Assembly: GCF_026239695.1 (NCBI RefSeq)
Contig: NZ_JAPIVS010000002.1
Span: 682,001-746,000 of the forward strand
Length of the DNA stretch: 64,000 bases
Reading direction: 5' to 3'
Source: Pedobacter sp. MC2016-15
Lineage (GTDB): Bacteria > Bacteroidota > Bacteroidia > Sphingobacteriales > Sphingobacteriaceae
The position numbers and the translations under genes were made by a program. The notes under the pieces are model-generated. The model was not told the origin of the DNA. It was given only the letters and a program-made list of their open reading frames with translations, and searched no databases. Shown piece by piece: positions 10,701 to 18,900 of the stretch. Each line of letters starts with the position of its first letter. Position 1 is the first letter of the stretch.

Positions 10701-10984
10701 CCGGAGGCATCAGTGGTGGTACCTCCCTGTGCGTTTTTGATTTTGACACTCACACCAGGCAGAGGTTGTCCTGTGTCATCTTTTACCTGTCCTTTAACCT
10801 GTTGCTGCTGGAGCTTCGAAGTTAAGATGATGTTTCCCTCATGCGATGTCATTGGATGCAGAGGATTGGCTGCCTGTACCTGGAACAAGGTACTGAAGAT
10901 AAAGAGGAATGTTAGTCCTGCAAGTCTTCGCAGTCTGGAACTTTTGAAGCATCTCATTTGAATGCTATGGTAGCGATCATTCAT
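7790..10984 (-). CDS. SusC/RagA-family TonB-dependent outer-membrane receptor
   Basis: TonB-dependent importer of 1064 aa, partner of the SusD at 6260-7765. The N-terminus has a basic stretch (RCFKSSRLRRLAG) and a hydrophobic signal core TFLFIFSTLFQVQA. A later Met at residue 10 is an equally good start. After a short linker comes the carboxypeptidase-D-like domain (about 62-135, VKGQVKDDTGQPLPGVSVKI), then VVVVGYGSSRKSDLTGSV, the canonical TonB-box/plug entry, and the SusC signature DASATAIYGARGANGVILIT. The chain ends in a barrel strand LLGVNVTL. There is no STN domain, which matters because the neighbours are a sigma factor and an anti-sigma-like protein. Confidence 0.94.
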   Translation of the reverse strand: MNDRYHSIQMRCFKSSRLRRLAGLTFLFIFSTLFQVQAANPLHPMTSHEGNIILTSKLQQQQVKGQVKDDTGQPLPGVSVKIKNAQGGTTTDASGNFALAVPDLNITLVFTSIGFTTQEVALAGKSTLNVDMKGESKTLNSVVVVGYGSSRKSDLTGSVVAVKAESLAQRPSTNVEQQLSGKVSGVNVSTNSGRPGGNTNIVIRGANSVNSSNNPLYVVDGVVLSNGVTDVSPISYLNPNDIESMNVLKDASATAIYGARGANGVILITTKRGQQGGQINYNSYVSISTMARKLDVLNSAEFDAVQDASYRNAEKYDPVGFASGKYRNPAEVRRSLPELYDANGKARYDTDWQKEATRQAFSQNQNLSFTGGNAESTYGLFLNYADENGILRESNLKRYSGRFVMDSQIKPWMKVGGALTFNSVEDNRVDGGQGGLNVTRMLVETLPIIPLKFADGSWGSNAAYPDMEGGENPVNLQQNRRNIFKTQSAIGNVYAEVKLLKDLQFKSTLGVNVINQTEDFYSGRFLRQQSADVQGESRITNTRTNYWQSENYFTYNKQINENHRLDAVLGISWQHSDQEENMAGAQGFTDDFYKYYNLGVGAVPLAPTSAYEKYTFNSYFGRINYTIKDRYMFTVTNRYDGSSRFGNDFKYGNFPSGAFAWRASEEDFLKNSRVISNLKLRTSYGLTGNSEIGQYRSLSSLENSTAIIGGVRASGIGINTLANPDLKWEKTSQFDVGFELGLFQNRISIESDFYYKKTTDMLLNAPVPTSSGYASIYKNIGSLTNKGIEFSITSANIQSKDFNWSTTFNIAINDSKIKALGDANDDIFPNPYFLSNTNIIRVGESVGSFFGLIREGTWGTAEAAQAATFNAKPGDIKHRDVNGDGAINDADRVVIGKGIPTGYGTLSNTFKYKNLDLTVDLQYSYGNDILNLSRHSAEDRTGQANSYATVLNGWTPTNQNTMIAENRPSLAGYSTTVDSRMVEDGSYIRGRNLLLGYNFPAAVTKKLKMNNLRVYASVQNFFLITKYTGYDPEVTTYADNFAQGITFFDYPKPRVFLLGVNVTL

Positions 10985-11050
10985 AATTACTTGTGTTAGA
11001 TAAATTGTTTTAGTTGTTTGTTATAGGCTATTTGTCGAGTTTATTTGCAT

Positions 11051-11347
11051 TTAATTGAGCGGCTGTTGCAGCGTATGCAGTGCTGCAGTAAAAAAGATTA
11101 CTGCCGCTGCTGTAAGCCAGTTTTTTGATTGGTTTTTTTTGGAAAGGAGCTGCGAATGCCGGCTCTGGTGTAATTTCTCCCGGATACGGTTATAGATTTC
11201 ATCCGCTGTAGAAGTCGGATCTGTCCACATATCATCTGATAGTTTCAGATCATCTGTATAAGAGAATAAAAGCTCGTGTTCTGTTTCAGAACATAATCCT
11301 GCTAAGTGTTTTTCGTATAGATTGAGGAATTCTTCCCTGCTTATCAT
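11051..11347 (-). CDS. Short FecR-type anti-sigma-like membrane protein lacking the periplasmic domain
   Basis: A 98-residue protein. The N-terminal 65 residues (MISREEFLNLYEKHLAGLCSETE...) resemble the cytosolic sigma-binding start of Bacteroidota FecR-like anti-sigma factors, including the later EIYNRIREKLHQ helix. One hydrophobic segment, about residues 76-92 (WLTAAAVIFFTAALHTL), would anchor it, and the protein ends six residues later. Ordinary FecR-like proteins run on for about 200 more residues in the periplasm. Only 66 bases lie between its stop and the SusC start, so the missing part is not present in another frame. It reads in the same direction as the SusCD pair and diverges from the ECF sigma gene, which supports an anti-sigma role. 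The family assignment is by eye. Confidence 0.6.
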   Translation of the reverse strand: MISREEFLNLYEKHLAGLCSETEHELLFSYTDDLKLSDDMWTDPTSTADEIYNRIREKLHQSRHSQLLSKKNQSKNWLTAAAVIFFTAALHTLQQPLN

Positions 11348-11554
11348 GAAGGTTTATATTATGGTTACAATGCTTAAGTGTAGAAATTACAGGAGCACAC
11401 ACATACATTTATAAAATTTTTATTTTCTTTTTAATCTGGCATATCCCTCTGTCAGAGCCTGAAAAGCCCTCCAATTTCCTCAGAGATAAAAAAAACGCAT
11501 GGAAATATAAACCTTTGACTCTTTTGAGCGTTATTAAGGTACTATTAACCAAAT

Positions 11555-12112
11555 ATGTTTCAAACACAAATCAGTGACCATGAGTTATGGTCCTCTATCC
11601 GAAAGGACGATGAAGCAGCTTTTAATGAGCTCTTCAAAAGATATTGGATACCGTTGTATAAGACAGCATATCAATATCTGAAGGACAAAGAGAGCAGCGA
11701 AGAAGTTGTGCACGATGTATTCCTGAATATATGGGGCAGGCGTGGCGATTTATATATCCTAACATTTTCCGGTTATATGCTTACCGCGATCAGGTATCAG
11801 ATCTACAACAGGATGCGTGCTGCAAAGCTGCCATTGGTCTATACCGATGATAGTATGGTGCTCTATCATGCTTCGGAAAATAATCTTGGCGAGCATAAAA
11901 TTGAACAACAGGAATTGCAACAAGAGATTTTTGGTTTTCTGGGGAACCTTCCCAAACGTTGTCAGGAGATATTTTGCATGAGCAGGATGGAACAGCTTTC
12001 CAATCAGGAGATCGCGCTGCGACTGGGGATATCAAAAAGGACTGTTGAGAATCAAATTACTGCAGCCCTTAAATATTTGCGCGATAGCTTAAAGCATTTA
12101 GCATGTGTTTAA
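11555..12112 (+). CDS. ECF-type RNA polymerase sigma-70 factor (FecI-like)
   Basis: Extracytoplasmic-function sigma factor of 185 aa, the usual length. Region 2 is seen at about residues 20-62 (AAFNELFKRYWIPLYKTAYQYL, then SSEEVVHDVFLNIW) and region 4 at about 133-178 (LPKRCQEIFCMSRMEQLSNQEIALRLGISKRTVENQI, an HTH). It is divergent from the anti-sigma-like gene with 207 bases between; that gap is A/T-rich and shows no TAnnTTTG element. By analogy with other Bacteroidota loci it should drive the SusCD operon, though the signal path looks non-standard here. Confidence 0.9.
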   Translation: MFQTQISDHELWSSIRKDDEAAFNELFKRYWIPLYKTAYQYLKDKESSEEVVHDVFLNIWGRRGDLYILTFSGYMLTAIRYQIYNRMRAAKLPLVYTDDSMVLYHASENNLGEHKIEQQELQQEIFGFLGNLPKRCQEIFCMSRMEQLSNQEIALRLGISKRTVENQITAALKYLRDSLKHLACV

Positions 12113-12120
12113 ACGAGCTT

Positions 12121-12154
12121 AAATAAAAACAGGAGACCTATCTGGCCTCCTGTT
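12121..12154 (-). terminator. Terminator of the nucleotidyltransferase operon
   Basis: AACAGGAG at 12128-12135 pairs with CTCCTGTT at 12147-12154. On the minus strand the stem is followed by TTTTTATTT, so it acts for the minus-strand genes. On plus there is no T-run, so it is weak for the sigma gene. Confidence 0.65.
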
Positions 12155-12176
12155 GAATACGATGTTTAGCGCCAGG

Positions 12177-13076
12177 TTAAGCCCAAAGATTTTCTGGATA
12201 AGCACCTTCTTTGATGAGCTCATCTATACTTTCTTTCACCACTGGTTTGTCCTCTTTATAAGTGACACCAAACCATTTGCTGTCAGTAGGCACAACCTTG
12301 AAGTCTGCTTTTTCTGAATTCAGCAAAGTTTCTACAATGATAGGAATGAAGAATTCGGATTTAGGGTCTTCCTGATGTGTCAGCGCAAATTCCCTGAACA
12401 GTTCCTCTGCCAGTTTAAATACCTCGGGCGTAAAGCCCCAGAAGTTCATAGAAACTCGCGTTTCCAGCGGTAAAGGATATTGCTTACCCTCTTCTTCATA
12501 CACTATCGCTTCCCCTTCGCGCAATACTTTAGTTCTTTCAATGATCTCTTCGAGATAGCCATCATGGCTAACCTTACATACTCCGCGGGATACAGAGCCG
12601 AAGTCCGACAAAGTTTTGGCGATCTCGTACCCGATCATCGAATAGTTGCTGCCGGTCACCTCTTCAGTAAGGAAACTTACCATTTTCTGAAAAGAGTCCA
12701 GTCCGTAGAAGTCATCGGCATTGATCACACAGAAAGGCTCATTAATCACATGTCTGGCAGCAAGAATAGCATGCCCCGTTCCCCATGGCTTGGCTCTTTC
12801 TATTTCTACATCAAGTCCATACTGCTTCAGATCGAAATTCTGGAACACATACGCTGTTTCAATTTTGCCCTTTAGTTTAGGGTCGAACAGCGCTCTGAAG
12901 TTATCTTCAAACTCTTCTTTGATAATGAATACTACCTTGCCAAAGCCGGCTTTGATGGCATCGTAAATTGAATATTCGATGATTGTTTCCTCGTTGGGTC
13001 CGAAGCCATCAATTTGTTTCATACTGCCATAGCGACTTGCCATGCCAGCAGCGAGAATTAATAAAGTAGGTTTCAT
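12177..13076 (-). CDS. Sugar-phosphate nucleotidyltransferase family protein
   Basis: Cytosolic NTP-transferase fold (299 aa) that would join a nucleotide to a sugar phosphate. The glycine-rich nucleotide loop LAAGMASRYGSMKQ is at residues 8-21, with the lysine placed as in GalU/RmlA enzymes. KPWGTGHAILAARH near 95 and the metal-binding NADDFYG near 119 complete the active site. The last third (VPTDSKWFGVTYKEDK) matches the form seen in Bacteroidota homologues often labelled UTP-glucose-1-phosphate uridylyltransferase-like; the exact sugar and nucleotide cannot be told. It lies 35 bases after the M42 peptidase gene in the same direction and ends at the 12121 terminator. Confidence 0.85.
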   Translation of the reverse strand: MKPTLLILAAGMASRYGSMKQIDGFGPNEETIIEYSIYDAIKAGFGKVVFIIKEEFEDNFRALFDPKLKGKIETAYVFQNFDLKQYGLDVEIERAKPWGTGHAILAARHVINEPFCVINADDFYGLDSFQKMVSFLTEEVTGSNYSMIGYEIAKTLSDFGSVSRGVCKVSHDGYLEEIIERTKVLREGEAIVYEEEGKQYPLPLETRVSMNFWGFTPEVFKLAEELFREFALTHQEDPKSEFFIPIIVETLLNSEKADFKVVPTDSKWFGVTYKEDKPVVKESIDELIKEGAYPENLWA

Positions 13077-13111
13077 TTTTAATTTGGTTAATCTAAGGCT
13101 CAGATGTAATC

Positions 13112-14227
13112 TTATTTGTTGTATTTAAAATCGTGGTCTTTTTTGATATTCAGCAGGGAGTGATAGATCAGGCTGATCACATTGTCTACATCTTCTTTAT
13201 GAATCATCTCAACCGTAGTGTGCATGTAGCGCAGCGGCAGAGAGATCAGTGCTGAAGGAACACCGCCGTTGGAATAAGCGAAAGCATCAGTATCAGTTCC
13301 TGTAGAACGTGAAGATGCCTGGCGCTGGAATGGGATATTGTTTTTCTGCGCTGTTTCTATCAGTAATTTATTCAGGTTGGTTTGTACTGCAGGTGCATAA
13401 GATACCACCGGACCGCGACCGCAGGCCAGGTCACCCTGAGTGATCTTGTTGATCATCGGTGTAGAAGTATCATGCGTTACATCTGTGATGATGGCCACAT
13501 CAGGTTTAATCCTGTGTGCAATCATTTCAGCACCTCTCAAACCTATTTCTTCCTGTACGGAGTTTACAATGTACAGTCCGAATGGAAGTTTTTGCATGTT
13601 CTCCTTTAACAGACGCGCTACTTCAGCGATCATGAACCCTCCGGCACGGTTGTCCAGTGCGCGGCCAACATAATAGCGGTCGTTAAGCACCATAAACTCA
13701 TCTTCGTAAGTGATCACACAGCCCACGTGTACGCCTAATGCTTCCACTTCATCTTTGCTGGTACATCCGCAATCCAGGAAGATATTTTTTAATGCAGGAG
13801 CTTCTTCTTTTTCTCCGGCACCGCGGGTATGAATTGCCGGCCATCCGAAAACTGCCTTTACCAATCCTTTTTCAGTATGGATGTTTACTCTTTTCGAAGG
13901 AGCGATCTGGTGATCTGAACCCCCATTTCTGATCACATAGATCAGGCCATCACTGGTGATATAGTTTACAAACCAGGAGATTTCATCGGCATGAGCCTCA
14001 ATCACTACCTTATATTCTGCTTTTGGATTGATTACGCCAACTGCTGTGCCGTAGTTATCAATAAAGCTATCATCGATATACGGTTTAAGGTAATCCAGCC
14101 AAAGTTTCTGGCCAGGATATTCAAAGCCCGTAGGGGATGGGTTATTTATATATTCTTCAAAAAATTCTAATGATTTCTTATTTACGACAGATACGTGTTT
14201 CTGCTGGTCATCTTTCTTTTTAGCCAT
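13112..14227 (-). CDS. M42-family metallo-aminopeptidase
   Basis: Cytosolic, two-metal aminopeptidase or endoglucanase-type M42 hydrolase (371 aa). Visible metal and catalytic residues are H79 and D81 (EAHADEIS), D192 (LDNRAGG), E226/E227 (VQEEIGLRG), D249 (ITDVTHD) and H336 (MHTTVEM). The protein begins MAKKKDDQQK with no signal peptide. Its start codon and promoter both lie inside a perfect 17-bp inverted repeat (14223-14267), which is very unusual. It sits 68 bases after the carboxylase gene. A peptidase that trims oligopeptides fits the nutrient-scavenging setting. Confidence 0.92.
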   Translation of the reverse strand: MAKKKDDQQKHVSVVNKKSLEFFEEYINNPSPTGFEYPGQKLWLDYLKPYIDDSFIDNYGTAVGVINPKAEYKVVIEAHADEISWFVNYITSDGLIYVIRNGGSDHQIAPSKRVNIHTEKGLVKAVFGWPAIHTRGAGEKEEAPALKNIFLDCGCTSKDEVEALGVHVGCVITYEDEFMVLNDRYYVGRALDNRAGGFMIAEVARLLKENMQKLPFGLYIVNSVQEEIGLRGAEMIAHRIKPDVAIITDVTHDTSTPMINKITQGDLACGRGPVVSYAPAVQTNLNKLLIETAQKNNIPFQRQASSRSTGTDTDAFAYSNGGVPSALISLPLRYMHTTVEMIHKEDVDNVISLIYHSLLNIKKDHDFKYNK

Positions 14228-14267
14228 CTTTATATATTTATAAAAAAAACAAATATATAAAGATGGC
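14223..14267. repeat. Perfect 17-bp inverted repeat spanning the M42 peptidase start codon and promoter
   Basis: The 17 bases at 14223-14239 are the exact reverse complement of 14251-14267, with an 11-base loop rich in A (14240-14250). The left arm contains the M42 start codon (complement of 14225-14227); the right arm and loop edge contain the -7 element. It could be an operator for a dimeric regulator, or an RNA hairpin that hides the start codon only in transcripts that enter from upstream. Confidence 0.9.
14250..14257 (-). promoter_or_regulatory. -7 element TATATTTG for the M42 peptidase gene
   Basis: Reads TATATTTG on minus, matching TAnnTTTG, 22 bases before the ATG at 14227. A start site a few bases on would lie in the loop of the inverted repeat, so the mRNA would lack the upstream arm. 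No clear -33 element. Confidence 0.5.
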
Positions 14268-14295
14268 CCTAAGCATCACAACATGTTTGCTTTAT

Positions 14296-15840
14296 TTACA
14301 AAGGAATGTTGCCGTGTTTCTTGCGGGGATTATTTACAACTTTGTTTTCGAGCATCCTGAATGCCTTAATCAGCTTTACCCGTGTTTCTGATGGTCTAAT
14401 TACTTCATCCACAAAGCCACGCTCTGCAGCTCTGTAGGGATTGGCGAAGATACCCGCGTAGAGTTGCTCTTTTTCCAGCAGTTTTTCTGCAGGATTGGCA
14501 GCAGTGCTGATTTCCTTTTTAAAGATAATCTCTGCAGCACCCTTAGCGCCCATCACAGCAATTTCTGCCGAAGGCCAGGCGTAGTTCATATCTGCACCGA
14601 TATGTTTGGAGTTCATCACATCATAGGCGCCACCATAGGCTTTTCTGAGGATTACGGTGATCCGTGGAACAGTAGCTTCACTAAAGGCGTACAGCAATTT
14701 TGCCCCATTGGTGATGATACCCTGCCATTCCTGATCCGTTCCCGGCAGGAAACCCGGAACATCCTCCAGCACCAGCAGCGGGATATTAAAGCAGTCGCAG
14801 AAACGCACAAAGCGCGCAGCTTTAGTAGAAGCATTGATGTCCAGCACCCCTGCCAGGTAGGCAGGCTGGTTGGCCACAATGCCGATGCTGCGGCCGGCCA
14901 GGCGTGCAAAGCCAACTACAATATTTTCTGCATAATCTTTATGTACCTCCAGGAAACTGTCCTCATCACCCAGCTGTTCGATCACAGTCCTCACGTCATA
15001 AGGCTGGTTAGCGTTTTCAGGGATCACCTGGTCCAGCAGCGGTCTGTTTTCATCCTGACTGGAGTCGTAGGCCAAAGCTGCAGGTCTTTCTTCGCAGTTC
15101 TGGGGCATGAAACTCAGTAAGCGTTTCACATGGTTGATGGCTTCCAGCTCATTGGCACAGGCGAAATGTGTGACACCAGATTTTGTAGCATGCGTAAATG
15201 CCCCGCCAAGTTCTTCGGAGCTTACTTCCTCATGGGTGACGGTTTTCACCACACTTGGGCCCGTTACAAACATGTACGAAGTATGCTCCACCATCAGGAT
15301 AAAATCTGTGATGGCTGGCGAATAAACTGCTCCTCCGGCACATGGTCCCATGATGGCCGACAACTGCGGGATTACCCCTGACGCCTGCACATTCCTGTAA
15401 AAGATATCAGCGTAGCCACCCAGCGATACCACACCTTCCTGGATGCGTGCACCACCACTGTCATTCAGACCGATCAGGGGCGCTCCGTTCTGGAGAGCAA
15501 GATCCATGATCTTACAGATCTTTTCTGCGTGGGTTTCGGAAAGTGATCCGCCGAAAACAGTAAAGTCCTGTGAGAAAACATATACCAGTCGACCGTTGAT
15601 ATTTCCATACCCCGTAACCACACCATCCCCCGGATATTTTTCCGTTTCCATACCAAAATCGGTACTCCGGTGAGTCACCAGCATGCCTATCTCTTCAAAA
15701 GAACCCTCATCCAGCAGGAAGTGGATTCTTTCCCTGGCGGTCAATTTACCTTTGCTGTGCTGGCTTTCTATCCTTGCGGCGCCACCACCCAAATGGGCTT
15801 CTTTTATTTTGTCCTGTAGTAATGAGATTTTATTATCCAT
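14296..15840 (-). CDS. pccB: Acyl-CoA carboxylase beta (carboxyltransferase) subunit, propionyl-CoA carboxylase type
   Basis: Carboxyltransferase subunit (514 aa, full length) that moves CO2 from carboxybiotin to an acyl-CoA, probably propionyl-CoA giving methylmalonyl-CoA. It has the usual entry [20 protein letters not shown], an oxyanion loop [12 protein letters not shown] near 122 and [12 protein letters not shown] near 165 in the N-terminal crotonase half. The C-terminal half has [11 protein letters not shown], then [12 protein letters not shown] and [16 protein letters not shown]. No biotin-carboxylase or biotin-carrier gene is next to it, so the alpha subunit must be elsewhere. It could instead be a decarboxylase alpha subunit. 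The start lies 26 bases after the porin stop. Confidence 0.9.
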   Translation of the reverse strand: MDNKISLLQDKIKEAHLGGGAARIESQHSKGKLTARERIHFLLDEGSFEEIGMLVTHRSTDFGMETEKYPGDGVVTGYGNINGRLVYVFSQDFTVFGGSLSETHAEKICKIMDLALQNGAPLIGLNDSGGARIQEGVVSLGGYADIFYRNVQASGVIPQLSAIMGPCAGGAVYSPAITDFILMVEHTSYMFVTGPSVVKTVTHEEVSSEELGGAFTHATKSGVTHFACANELEAINHVKRLLSFMPQNCEERPAALAYDSSQDENRPLLDQVIPENANQPYDVRTVIEQLGDEDSFLEVHKDYAENIVVGFARLAGRSIGIVANQPAYLAGVLDINASTKAARFVRFCDCFNIPLLVLEDVPGFLPGTDQEWQGIITNGAKLLYAFSEATVPRITVILRKAYGGAYDVMNSKHIGADMNYAWPSAEIAVMGAKGAAEIIFKKEISTAANPAEKLLEKEQLYAGIFANPYRAAERGFVDEVIRPSETRVKLIKAFRMLENKVVNNPRKKHGNIPL

Positions 15841-15866
15841 AGGAATAGTTTGTATAAATGTATCAA

Positions 15867-17090
15867 TTACCAGCGATATTGTAGACGCAAAGTAAATACA
15901 TCATCCCTGATGTCATTCCGGTAGTCAGCCAGTTGTGTAGGTGAATTGATTACCCTCTCGTTATAGGCAGTTACTTTTACCCGTGTGTTAAAGAGGTAGG
16001 TAAGGCCATAGCCGAGGGTGCTGAATTTGATATCACCTGCCGAGGTATTGTTATCAGTACCAATCTCACTATCATCAACTTTGTTATTGGGATCATAGAC
16101 ATCATAACCCACTATGGCATTTAACTTCGTTTTAGCGATCTGCTGCGTAAAGAGGATATAATATCCGGTGAAATCCCGAAGATAGAGGTCTGTTGCAGGT
16201 TGTTCAGTAAAACTCTGGCTTGCTACAGGGCCTGTCACCGAGGTTGAAGCAGCTACGCCGGGCTGGGTACCCGTAATATATTCGGCTTTTAATGTCGTGT
16301 TGCCCGCGCGGTGGCGGTATTCCATCTGTATGTTTCCACCGTAATAATTTCTTTTGAGATTTGCACCTTCATTTAGCGTACTGGTATTTTTGATAAAACC
16401 ATTGGCACCTGGTGTGAAGAAGCTTTCAGTGTCATTCCTGACTGAACCTTTGTAGATCGAAGCCCCAAAGTCGACCAGCAGCTTTTTGTTGGCCAGACTA
16501 TCAAATTTGAAGATCAGGTTTCCTACGATATCCTTTTTAGAGTCATAATCCCTGGCATACAAACCACTTCCATTGATGAGCGCCAGTTCTGCAGTGATAA
16601 ACTTCAGCGGTTGATAACTTACCATAGCCCCAATATCACGTTCTCTCGGCATCAGCGTCTGAAACACCCTGGCGCGCTCCGGGAAGTCACGGTAACCTGA
16701 AGAGTAAACGATAGAATAACCGAAGGGCCTGTTAAAAAGCCCTGCTGTTAAACGCAGTTCGTTGTGATCAGGCTGCTGCAGCTGAATAAAGGCATCCATC
16801 AGGTTTACGCCATTCTGGGTAGCATCCAGCTGAAATACTATACTTGAATATTTATCCACCCGGTCGATCTTTAACCTGCCCCTGCGGATCATAAACCTGT
16901 TGTCAGAGTTTTCATCAAAATTGCCACCTGAAAATGAAGAGATACCCGGGGACTGCGCCTTTTGAAACTGCGTCTGCAGATAGCCGGTGATCTTGATATC
17001 ATGAGGATCATACGATGAGGGCGCATTGTTACTTTGACTAAAAGATATTGCGGGAATAAATAAAAGTAAGAGAAAATAAGCTTTTTTCAT
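15867..17090 (-). CDS. Outer-membrane porin, phosphate-selective O/P-like family
   Basis: Predicted beta-barrel of 407 aa. Start at ATG 17090, giving signal [19 protein letters not shown]. The longer reading from 17117 is rejected because the -7 promoter element (17107-17114) lies inside it. The mature part has the OprO/OprP-like opening [13 protein letters not shown], then [12 protein letters not shown] and a string of alternating strands ending in TLRLQYRW, a typical barrel end. It is divergent from the SulP anion transporter with 204 bases between, and upstream of pccB in the same direction. Ion preference cannot be read from the sequence; phosphate is only the family name. Confidence 0.85.
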   Translation of the reverse strand: MKKAYFLLLLFIPAISFSQSNNAPSSYDPHDIKITGYLQTQFQKAQSPGISSFSGGNFDENSDNRFMIRRGRLKIDRVDKYSSIVFQLDATQNGVNLMDAFIQLQQPDHNELRLTAGLFNRPFGYSIVYSSGYRDFPERARVFQTLMPRERDIGAMVSYQPLKFITAELALINGSGLYARDYDSKKDIVGNLIFKFDSLANKKLLVDFGASIYKGSVRNDTESFFTPGANGFIKNTSTLNEGANLKRNYYGGNIQMEYRHRAGNTTLKAEYITGTQPGVAASTSVTGPVASQSFTEQPATDLYLRDFTGYYILFTQQIAKTKLNAIVGYDVYDPNNKVDDSEIGTDNNTSAGDIKFSTLGYGLTYLFNTRVKVTAYNERVINSPTQLADYRNDIRDDVFTLRLQYRW

Positions 17091-17106
17091 CGGTTTGTTT
17101 AGATTG

Positions 17107-17114
17107 CAAAAGTA
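17107..17114 (-). promoter_or_regulatory. -7 element TACTTTTG for the porin gene
   Basis: Minus-strand match to TAnnTTTG, 16 bases before ATG 17090. It decides the start, since the longer frame would begin upstream of it. Confidence 0.55.
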
Positions 17115-17244
17115 CATTTATTGTCAGGTAATTGTTACGCGATACTGAAAAATTATTGTTAGAACACTTAGATTTAAGCGCCAAAAGACCCATTTATAAC
17201 ATGATGCAATAATTTCTCAGGACAATAGAATCGCAGGTGCGGGA

Positions 17245-17272
17245 TTTGCAAGAGATCGGGGAAATAGATTTG
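17245..17272 (+). promoter_or_regulatory. Promoter of the SulP transporter gene
   Basis: TTTG at 17245-17248 and TAGATTTG at 17265-17272, spaced 16 bases, slightly shorter than the usual 19-21. The ATG is 22 bases downstream. Confidence 0.5.
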
Positions 17273-17294
17273 GTTTTGAATAAATCATCATGTT

Positions 17295-18899
17295 ATGGAG
17301 AGCAGAACATTTGTCTTTCAGAAATGGGATGTAAAAAAGTACATCTCGAAGAAGAATCTGAAGCGCGACTTACCGTCGAGTTTAGTCGTTTTTTTCGTCG
17401 CCCTGCCACTGTGTCTGGGCATTGCGCTGGCTTCCGGCGCTCCACTCTTTGCGGGCGTGCTTACCGGCGTAATAGCCGGCATTGTCGTGGGATCCCTGAG
17501 CGGCTCACAGCTGAGCGTAAGCGGGCCGGCAGCGGGGCTGACCGTGATCGTACTTGGGGCTATCACACAACTCGAAAAGTATCCTGTTTTCCTGCTGGCG
17601 GTAGTCCTGGCGGGATGCCTGCAAATTATCCTCGGACTGATCAAGGCCGGTACGATCGGTAACTACTTTCCTTCAAGTGTCATTGAGGGCATGCTGGCTG
17701 CCATCGGACTGATCCTGATCCTGAAACAGCTTCCCCATGCTCTGGGGATAGACCTGGATTTCCTGGATGAGAGTGTCTTCAGGAATGACCACCGTGGAGC
17801 GTACGCCGCCCTGGGAGAAGCTTTCAGCCAGTTTAACCCTGCAGCACTGATCATCAGTACACTCTCTATCGCCATATTGGTCTATGGTACAAGGGTAAGA
17901 ATGCCCAGCGGTATACCTGCACCGCTGATTGTAGTGGTGACAGGCGTAGTTTTAGGGTTAATGTTAAATCAGACGGCATATGCGCTACGGGCAGAGCAGA
18001 TGGTCAAGATTCCCGTAGTGAAAGGTTGGGAGGGCTTCCTCGGACTGTTCATCCATCCTGATTTTAGCGCCATTAACAGCAGGGAGATGTGGACCGTCGC
18101 TGCAACTATCGCTATAGTTGCCAGCCTGGAAACACTGCTCAGCCTGGAGGCCATTGATAAGATCGATCCGATCAAAAGAGTATCTCCCACCAACCGCGAG
18201 CTCCTTGCACAGGGTATCGGGAATATCTGCAGCGGAATGCTGGGAGGTTTACCCATGACCTCCGTGATCGTGCGCAGCTCAGCAAACGTTAACTCCGGGG
18301 CAAGGACAAAGATGTCGGCGATCTTCCACGGCTGCTGGTTATTGGTTGCCCTGCTGTTTATCCCCGCACTGATCAACAAGATCCCGCTTTCCTGCCTGGC
18401 TGCAATCCTGCTTGTAACAGGGTACAGGCTGACCAGGATCAGTCTCTTCAGGCAGATGTTTGCCAAAGGCTGGGATCAGTTTGTGCCCTTCGTGGTCACC
18501 ATTGTCGCCATACTGCTGACAGATCTTCTAAAAGGCGTAGCCATAGGTATGGTGTTATCTATCTTTTACCTGCTCAGGATCAATATGCGCAACCCCTTTT
18601 TTTACAGGATACAGGAAGAGGGTAACAAAAAGAACCTCAGGATTAAACTGGCAGAAGAGGTTTCATTTCTCAACAAAGCAGCAATACAGGTCGTACTTAA
18701 CAATATTCCAAAGGAAACCAATGTCATCATCGATGGCAGTAACTCCCGCTATATAGACCCCGATGTGCTGGAAACGATTTTCAACTTCCAGCGCCATGCT
18801 TACACCAAAGGAATTCTGGTGACCCTTGAGAATATCAAAAAGTATTACTTTGTGCCCAGGTTAACCGATCAGATTATACAGGATATCAACAAAAAATGA
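17295..18899 (+). CDS. SulP-family inorganic anion transporter with STAS domain
   Basis: Inner-membrane anion carrier (534 aa) of the SulP/SLC26 family. A short basic N-terminus (MESRTFVFQKWDVKKYISKKNLKRD) leads into about a dozen hydrophobic helices. The family segment PLCLGIALASGAPLFAGVLTG is near residues 37-57 and SGPAAGLTVIVLGAI near 76-90. After residue 440 comes a cytosolic STAS domain (IQVVLNNIPKETNVIIDGSNS). Substrate could be sulfate, bicarbonate or another anion; there is no carbonic anhydrase or sulfur gene nearby to decide. The divergent porin suggests that the two move an anion across both membranes. Codon use is more G/C-ending than in dnaK. It ends one base before the convergent MFS stop, with no terminator between. 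Confidence 0.92.
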   Translation: MESRTFVFQKWDVKKYISKKNLKRDLPSSLVVFFVALPLCLGIALASGAPLFAGVLTGVIAGIVVGSLSGSQLSVSGPAAGLTVIVLGAITQLEKYPVFLLAVVLAGCLQIILGLIKAGTIGNYFPSSVIEGMLAAIGLILILKQLPHALGIDLDFLDESVFRNDHRGAYAALGEAFSQFNPAALIISTLSIAILVYGTRVRMPSGIPAPLIVVVTGVVLGLMLNQTAYALRAEQMVKIPVVKGWEGFLGLFIHPDFSAINSREMWTVAATIAIVASLETLLSLEAIDKIDPIKRVSPTNRELLAQGIGNICSGMLGGLPMTSVIVRSSANVNSGARTKMSAIFHGCWLLVALLFIPALINKIPLSCLAAILLVTGYRLTRISLFRQMFAKGWDQFVPFVVTIVAILLTDLLKGVAIGMVLSIFYLLRINMRNPFFYRIQEEGNKKNLRIKLAEEVSFLNKAAIQVVLNNIPKETNVIIDGSNSRYIDPDVLETIFNFQRHAYTKGILVTLENIKKYYFVPRLTDQIIQDINKK

Positions 18900-18900
18900 T

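Noticed and set aside
14464..15120. Plus-strand frame of 218 codons inside pccB
   Set aside because: Antisense to a fully conserved carboxyltransferase; its protein has no coherent features.
17237..17662. Plus-strand frame of 141 codons over the start of SulP
   Set aside because: Different frame of the SulP gene; SulP is unambiguous and the overlapping product is Arg/Gly-rich nonsense.
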